NCBI RefSeq assembly: GCF_003351045.1
Contig: NZ_QQZY01000006.1
Span: forward strand, 140,125-204,124
Source: Gaiella occulta
GTDB lineage: Bacteria > Actinomycetota > Thermoleophilia > Gaiellales > Gaiellaceae
Direction of reading: 5' to 3'
DNA: 64,000 nucleotides
Position 1 is the first letter of the stretch, and the number at the start of each line of letters is the position of its first letter. The notes beneath the pieces were generated by a model. It had not been told where the DNA came from, searched no databases, and worked only from the letters and a program-made list of their open reading frames with translations. A program made the position numbers and the translations under genes. Below are positions 61,802-64,000 of this stretch, one piece after another.

Positions 61802-62124
61802 GCTTCGAGCAGCATGTTCGCGCGGCGCTCGACTCGCTGCCGCCGCGTCTCGCCGCCGCGCTCGACAACGTCGCCGTGGTGATCGAGGACGAACACGCGG
61901 ACGACCCCGACCTGTTCGGCCTCTACGAGGGCGTGCCGCTGCCGGAGCGCGGCGACATGGCGGGCGAGTTGCCCGACCGCATCACCATCTTCCGGCTGCC
62001 GCTGGAGGAGGAGTTCCCCGATCCGGTCGATCTCGAACGTGAGATCCGCGTCACGGTGCTCCACGAGCTCGGTCACTATTTCGGGCTCGACGAGGAACGC
62101 CTGGCGGAGCTCGGCTACGAGTGA
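61798..62124 (+). CDS. Zincin-like metallopeptidase (PF06262 type)
   Basis: 108 residues. 'DSLPPRLAAALDNVAVVIED', 'LFGLYEGVPLPERGD', 'PDRITIFRLPL' and the zinc motif 'VTVLHELGHYFGLDEERL' (HExxHxxG) match the small actinobacterial zincin family. Probable cytoplasmic minimal peptidase, substrate unknown. Coupled to argF by a 4-bp overlap. Confidence 0.9.
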   Translation: MSFEQHVRAALDSLPPRLAAALDNVAVVIEDEHADDPDLFGLYEGVPLPERGDMAGELPDRITIFRLPLEEEFPDPVDLEREIRVTVLHELGHYFGLDEERLAELGYE

Positions 62125-62212
62125 TGCGGACGTCCGCGCAGCCCGAACGTTGCGTTTGCGTTCAGGCGTGTGGCGGAGGAATGTCCGGCTCGGGCCGAGC
62201 GTTGACCCGGGC

Positions 62213-62455
62213 ATGAACACGATCGCGAACATCCACGCGGAAATCGAACAGCTCAGCAAGCAACGCGCCAAGCTCTGGCATCGACTCTCCGAGGGGCGCG
62301 ACCCCGCGGCCGCCGAGGAGATCAAGACGCTCCAGGCGAAGCTGGACGAGCTCTGGGTCGCCCACCGGCAGGAGCGTGCCCGCATCCGCTTCGGCGAGCG
62401 CGAGCAGATCGTCAAGCGCGCGCGCGCCGAGGAGCGGCTCGAGCGCGCGGCCTAG
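62213..62455 (+). CDS. Small coiled-coil protein (DUF2630-like)
   Basis: 80 residues opening MNTIANIHAEIEQLSKQRAK, then 'LDELWVAHRQERARIRFGER'. The helix pattern and 'ELW..HRQ.RA....G' resemble DUF2630 proteins of actinobacteria. Function unknown. Fully helical, charged, cytoplasmic. Confidence 0.75.
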   Translation: MNTIANIHAEIEQLSKQRAKLWHRLSEGRDPAAAEEIKTLQAKLDELWVAHRQERARIRFGEREQIVKRARAEERLERAA

Positions 62456-62497
62456 AAAGCGGCAGGGTCGGGCGCGCGGCCGCCGTAGACTGACCCG

Positions 62498-63106
62498 GTG
62501 GCTTTCAGGCGTCGCGAGCATCCGGGGAGCGTCGAGGACGAACGCGAGGCGCTGCGGGCGCAGCGTCTCGCGCTGGACGAGCTGAAGCGCGAGCTGGCCG
62601 AGCGCGTGCGCGCGGTGCGCGAGCGGGAGGCGTATCTGGAGCGTGCGCTCGCAGACATCGGCAGCGGCCCGATCGCCGAGGACGCGCAGGCCTCCCCGCC
62701 CTCTCCCGCCGCGGATGACGGGGTTGCCGCGCGCGAGGCCGAGATCGCCGCGCGCGAGCGGGCGCCCACGGCGGCGGCGAACGACCAGGGCGACGACCGG
62801 CTCGCGCGCATCGAGGCGCGGCTCGCGGAGCTCGCAGAGGCGGAGAAGCTGTTCCTGCGCACACGCGACGAGCTCGCCGCACGCAGCGAGGCGGTGGCGG
62901 CGCGCGAGCGTCTCGTCGCCCAGCGCGAGCGCGAGCTCGACGAGCGCGACGCCGGAGCCGGAGCCGCATGGACGCAGCCCGAGCTGACGGAGATGGAGGC
63001 GCGCCTGCGCCGCCTCGAGCAGCAGCGTCGAGAGCAGGAGCTCGGGTTCTCCGGCGGCCTGCGCCGGCTGCAGCAGCACGGCACGCGCCCGCGCGCGGAC
63101 GAGTAG
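62498..63106 (+). CDS. Coiled-coil protein of unknown function
   Basis: 202 residues from GTG. Two long heptad stretches ('VEDEREALRAQRLALDELKR', 'RLEQQRREQELGFSGG') with an Ala/Pro/Asp-rich hinge near residues 55-85. It is more than 40 percent Glu, Arg and Ala. No domain recognised. Codon and amino-acid use fit a real gene, though such composition arises easily in GC-rich DNA. Confidence 0.6.
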   Translation: MAFRRREHPGSVEDEREALRAQRLALDELKRELAERVRAVREREAYLERALADIGSGPIAEDAQASPPSPAADDGVAAREAEIAARERAPTAAANDQGDDRLARIEARLAELAEAEKLFLRTRDELAARSEAVAARERLVAQRERELDERDAGAGAAWTQPELTEMEARLRRLEQQRREQELGFSGGLRRLQQHGTRPRADE

Positions 63107-63151
63107 CCGGAGCGCCGGACGTCGCCGCCTGGCTCTACACTTCGCGCAGAC

Positions 63152-63224
63152 GGGGCGTTAGCTCAGTTGGGAGAGCACCAGCTTTGCAAGCTGGGGGTCG
63201 CCGGTTCGAGCCCGGCACGCTCCA
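63152..63224 (+). tRNA. tRNA-Ala (TGC anticodon)
   Basis: GGGGCGT acceptor, D arm TAGCTCAGTTGGGAGAGCA, anticodon stem CCAGC/GCTGG around TTTGCAA (anticodon TGC), T arm GCCGGTTCGAGCCCGGC, closing acceptor ACGCTCC and discriminator A. No CCA is encoded. Confidence 0.96.
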
Positions 63225-63231
63225 TCCGAGT

Positions 63232-63561
63232 TCAAGCCGAAAGTCCTGCTAATCGGGCGTTTTGCGGCATGCACACGTGGGCACTGTTTCCGCTCGAGAC
63301 CGCTGAAATCGGCCCCTTCTGGTGTGGGACTTCCCCACAGATTCCCCCACAGCGGACGGTTGTCCTCATTGGGATCCGGCTGGTGGCGGTATCCCCAAGG
63401 TCGGCACAGATCTTGCGAGCGAGGCGGAAGTCGATCTCACGGTGGCGCGGAACGGCTGTCGAACGTTCAGGGTCGTAACCCCAGAGGCTGTGGTTGCCAC
63501 CCTCTCGGAGGAGGCGCGCTCCATGGTCGCTGAGGTGGCGTTCGAGGTCGCGACGCTTCAC
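63232..63561 (-). CDS. hicA: HicA-family toxin with C-terminal extension
   Basis: 109 residues. The first 56 match HicA mRNA-interferase toxins: 'MKRRDLERHLSDHGARLLRE', 'GGNHSLWGYDPE' (catalytic His in GxH/NH) and 'VPRHREIDFRLARKICADLG'. About 50 further residues, rich in Cys, Pro and Gly, are not typical; the usual HicA ends here, so a frameshift or lost stop is possible. The ATG overlaps the hicB stop (ATGA). It ends 7 bp from tRNA-Ala. Confidence 0.8.
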   Translation of the reverse strand: MKRRDLERHLSDHGARLLREGGNHSLWGYDPERSTAVPRHREIDFRLARKICADLGDTATSRIPMRTTVRCGGICGEVPHQKGPISAVSSGNSAHVCMPQNARLAGLSA

Positions 63562-63788
63562 GCGCCGATGACGAGCTCCAGACGCTCGCTGTCGACGCCG
63601 GCTGGCAACTCGGCATGGCCGCCGAACCGCAGCTCGAGGATCGCCCGAAGGGCATCGACGACGTTCGCTCGCGCCTCCTCGCGTGTCCGGCCCTGGCTGT
63701 GAGCGCCGGGGACCTCAGGGATCGAGGCCACGATCCAGCCGTCTTCACCATCCTCGAACACGATCGTGATCTGAAGCGACTCGCTCAT
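63558..63788 (-). CDS. hicB: HicB-family antitoxin
   Basis: 76 residues from ATG 63788. 'ITIVFEDGEDGWIVASIPEVPG', 'AHSQGRTREEARANVVDAL' and 'LELVIGA' give the partial RNase-H-like HicB fold. No C-terminal DNA-binding helix-turn-helix or RHH is present, so autoregulation may need another factor. Translationally coupled to hicA. Confidence 0.85.
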   Translation of the reverse strand: MSESLQITIVFEDGEDGWIVASIPEVPGAHSQGRTREEARANVVDALRAILELRFGGHAELPAGVDSERLELVIGA

Positions 63789-63928
63789 GCGAGCACGGTA
63801 GCTGAGTCTCAATCGAGCCGCGAAAGGCGCTCTGCGGTGTCGGCCCGCTCGAGGTAGGCGTCGACGAGCGCCAGGCCACGTCCCGTCAAGTGGTGTACGA
63901 CGTTGACTGCGTCATCCTCGCTTGACGT
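63789..63928. other. Short region upstream of hicB with an open, unassigned frame
   Basis: On the minus strand, the frame after the TAA at 63929-63931 stays open to a TGA at 63809-63811, reading 'EDDAVNVVHHLTGRG' and 'LALVDAYLERADTAERLSR'. No start codon fits. It may be the tail of an interrupted gene that continues beyond the window. Confidence 0.25.
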
Positions 63929-64000
63929 TTATGCGGCTGCGGCGATGGCGATCACCTCCTTGGGTTCGTCGGCCGGCGGCTCGGTGCGCGCTTTGGCGAT
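63929..64000 (-). CDS. Partial gene, C terminus only
   Basis: 23 codons enter from the window edge and end in TAA: 'AKARTEPPADEPKEVIAIAA'. Too short to identify. Confidence 0.3.
   Translation of the reverse strand: MAKARTEPPADEPKEVIAIAAAA

Overview
The window is a very GC-rich, densely packed bacterial chromosome segment, most probably from the phylum Actinomycetota and perhaps from the deep-branching class Thermoleophilia. The support is gene content and codon usage: dnaK-grpE-dnaJ-hspR-clpB under a HAIR-type operator, phosphatidylinositol synthesis genes, a predicted PrsA-type lipoprotein, frequent GTG/TTG starts and many 4-bp stop/start overlaps. The class assignment is inference; no 16S gene is present. 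There are two tRNA genes (Gln-TTG and Ala-TGC), no rRNA and no CRISPR array.

Layout. 0.2-1.4 kb: a cupin/ABM pair divergent from a MarR regulator across a large inverted repeat. 1.5-8.0 kb (minus): rplY-pth-mfd-prsA-mazG. 8.1-19.7 kb: an accessory block, mostly on the plus strand. It holds an alpha/beta hydrolase, an IS5-type transposase scrap, an ECF sigma factor coupled to beta-propeller proteins and an M14 carboxypeptidase, and a cluster encoding 2,3-diaminopropionate synthesis (SbnA/SbnB homologues), a PLP enzyme and two Mur-ligase relatives that both lack their ATP-binding core. 19.7-30.6 kb (minus): prs, glmU, tRNA-Gln, a large GAF/PAS histidine kinase, ispE-rsmA-tatD-metG, an M23 peptidase and rsmI. 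The order rsmI...metG-tatD-rsmA-ispE...glmU-prs...rplY-pth-mfd...mazG is the order known from Bacillus subtilis, so the 8.1-19.7 kb block looks like an insertion between prs and rplY.

30.6-40.4 kb: a ROK sugar kinase, an LCP cell-wall ligase, an FmdB-type zinc ribbon, a GT-C membrane glycosyltransferase, a PfkB kinase with pseudouridine-5'-phosphate glycosidase (psuK/psuG type), an enolase-superfamily gene that seems to need a CTG start, a GYD protein, a membrane protein, a futalosine-hydrolase-like nucleosidase and a CHRD protein. 40.4-46.9 kb (minus): the heat-shock operon. 47.0-49.8 kb: two EamA transporters and moaA. 49.9-54.4 kb: a phosphatidylinositol locus (PAP2 phosphatase, CDP-alcohol phosphatidyltransferase, a ribbon-helix-helix segment fused in frame to inositol-3-phosphate synthase). 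Its 3' end is duplicated as a 348-bp direct repeat flanking two low-GC foreign-looking genes. 54.4-63.1 kb: a CDGSH protein, a glycosyltransferase-PHP fusion, a UDG-like protein, rlmD, YjbQ, ferritin, Hsp20, argF, a zincin and two small coiled-coil proteins. 63.2 kb to the end: tRNA-Ala followed by a HicB/HicA toxin-antitoxin pair and a partial gene.

The most unusual parts are the diaminopropionate/Mur-like cluster (14.2-19.4 kb) and the inositol synthase locus with its RHH fusion, paired TGCTAGCA sites and repeat-flanked insertion (51.4-54.4 kb). No gene is supportable in bases 1-170.
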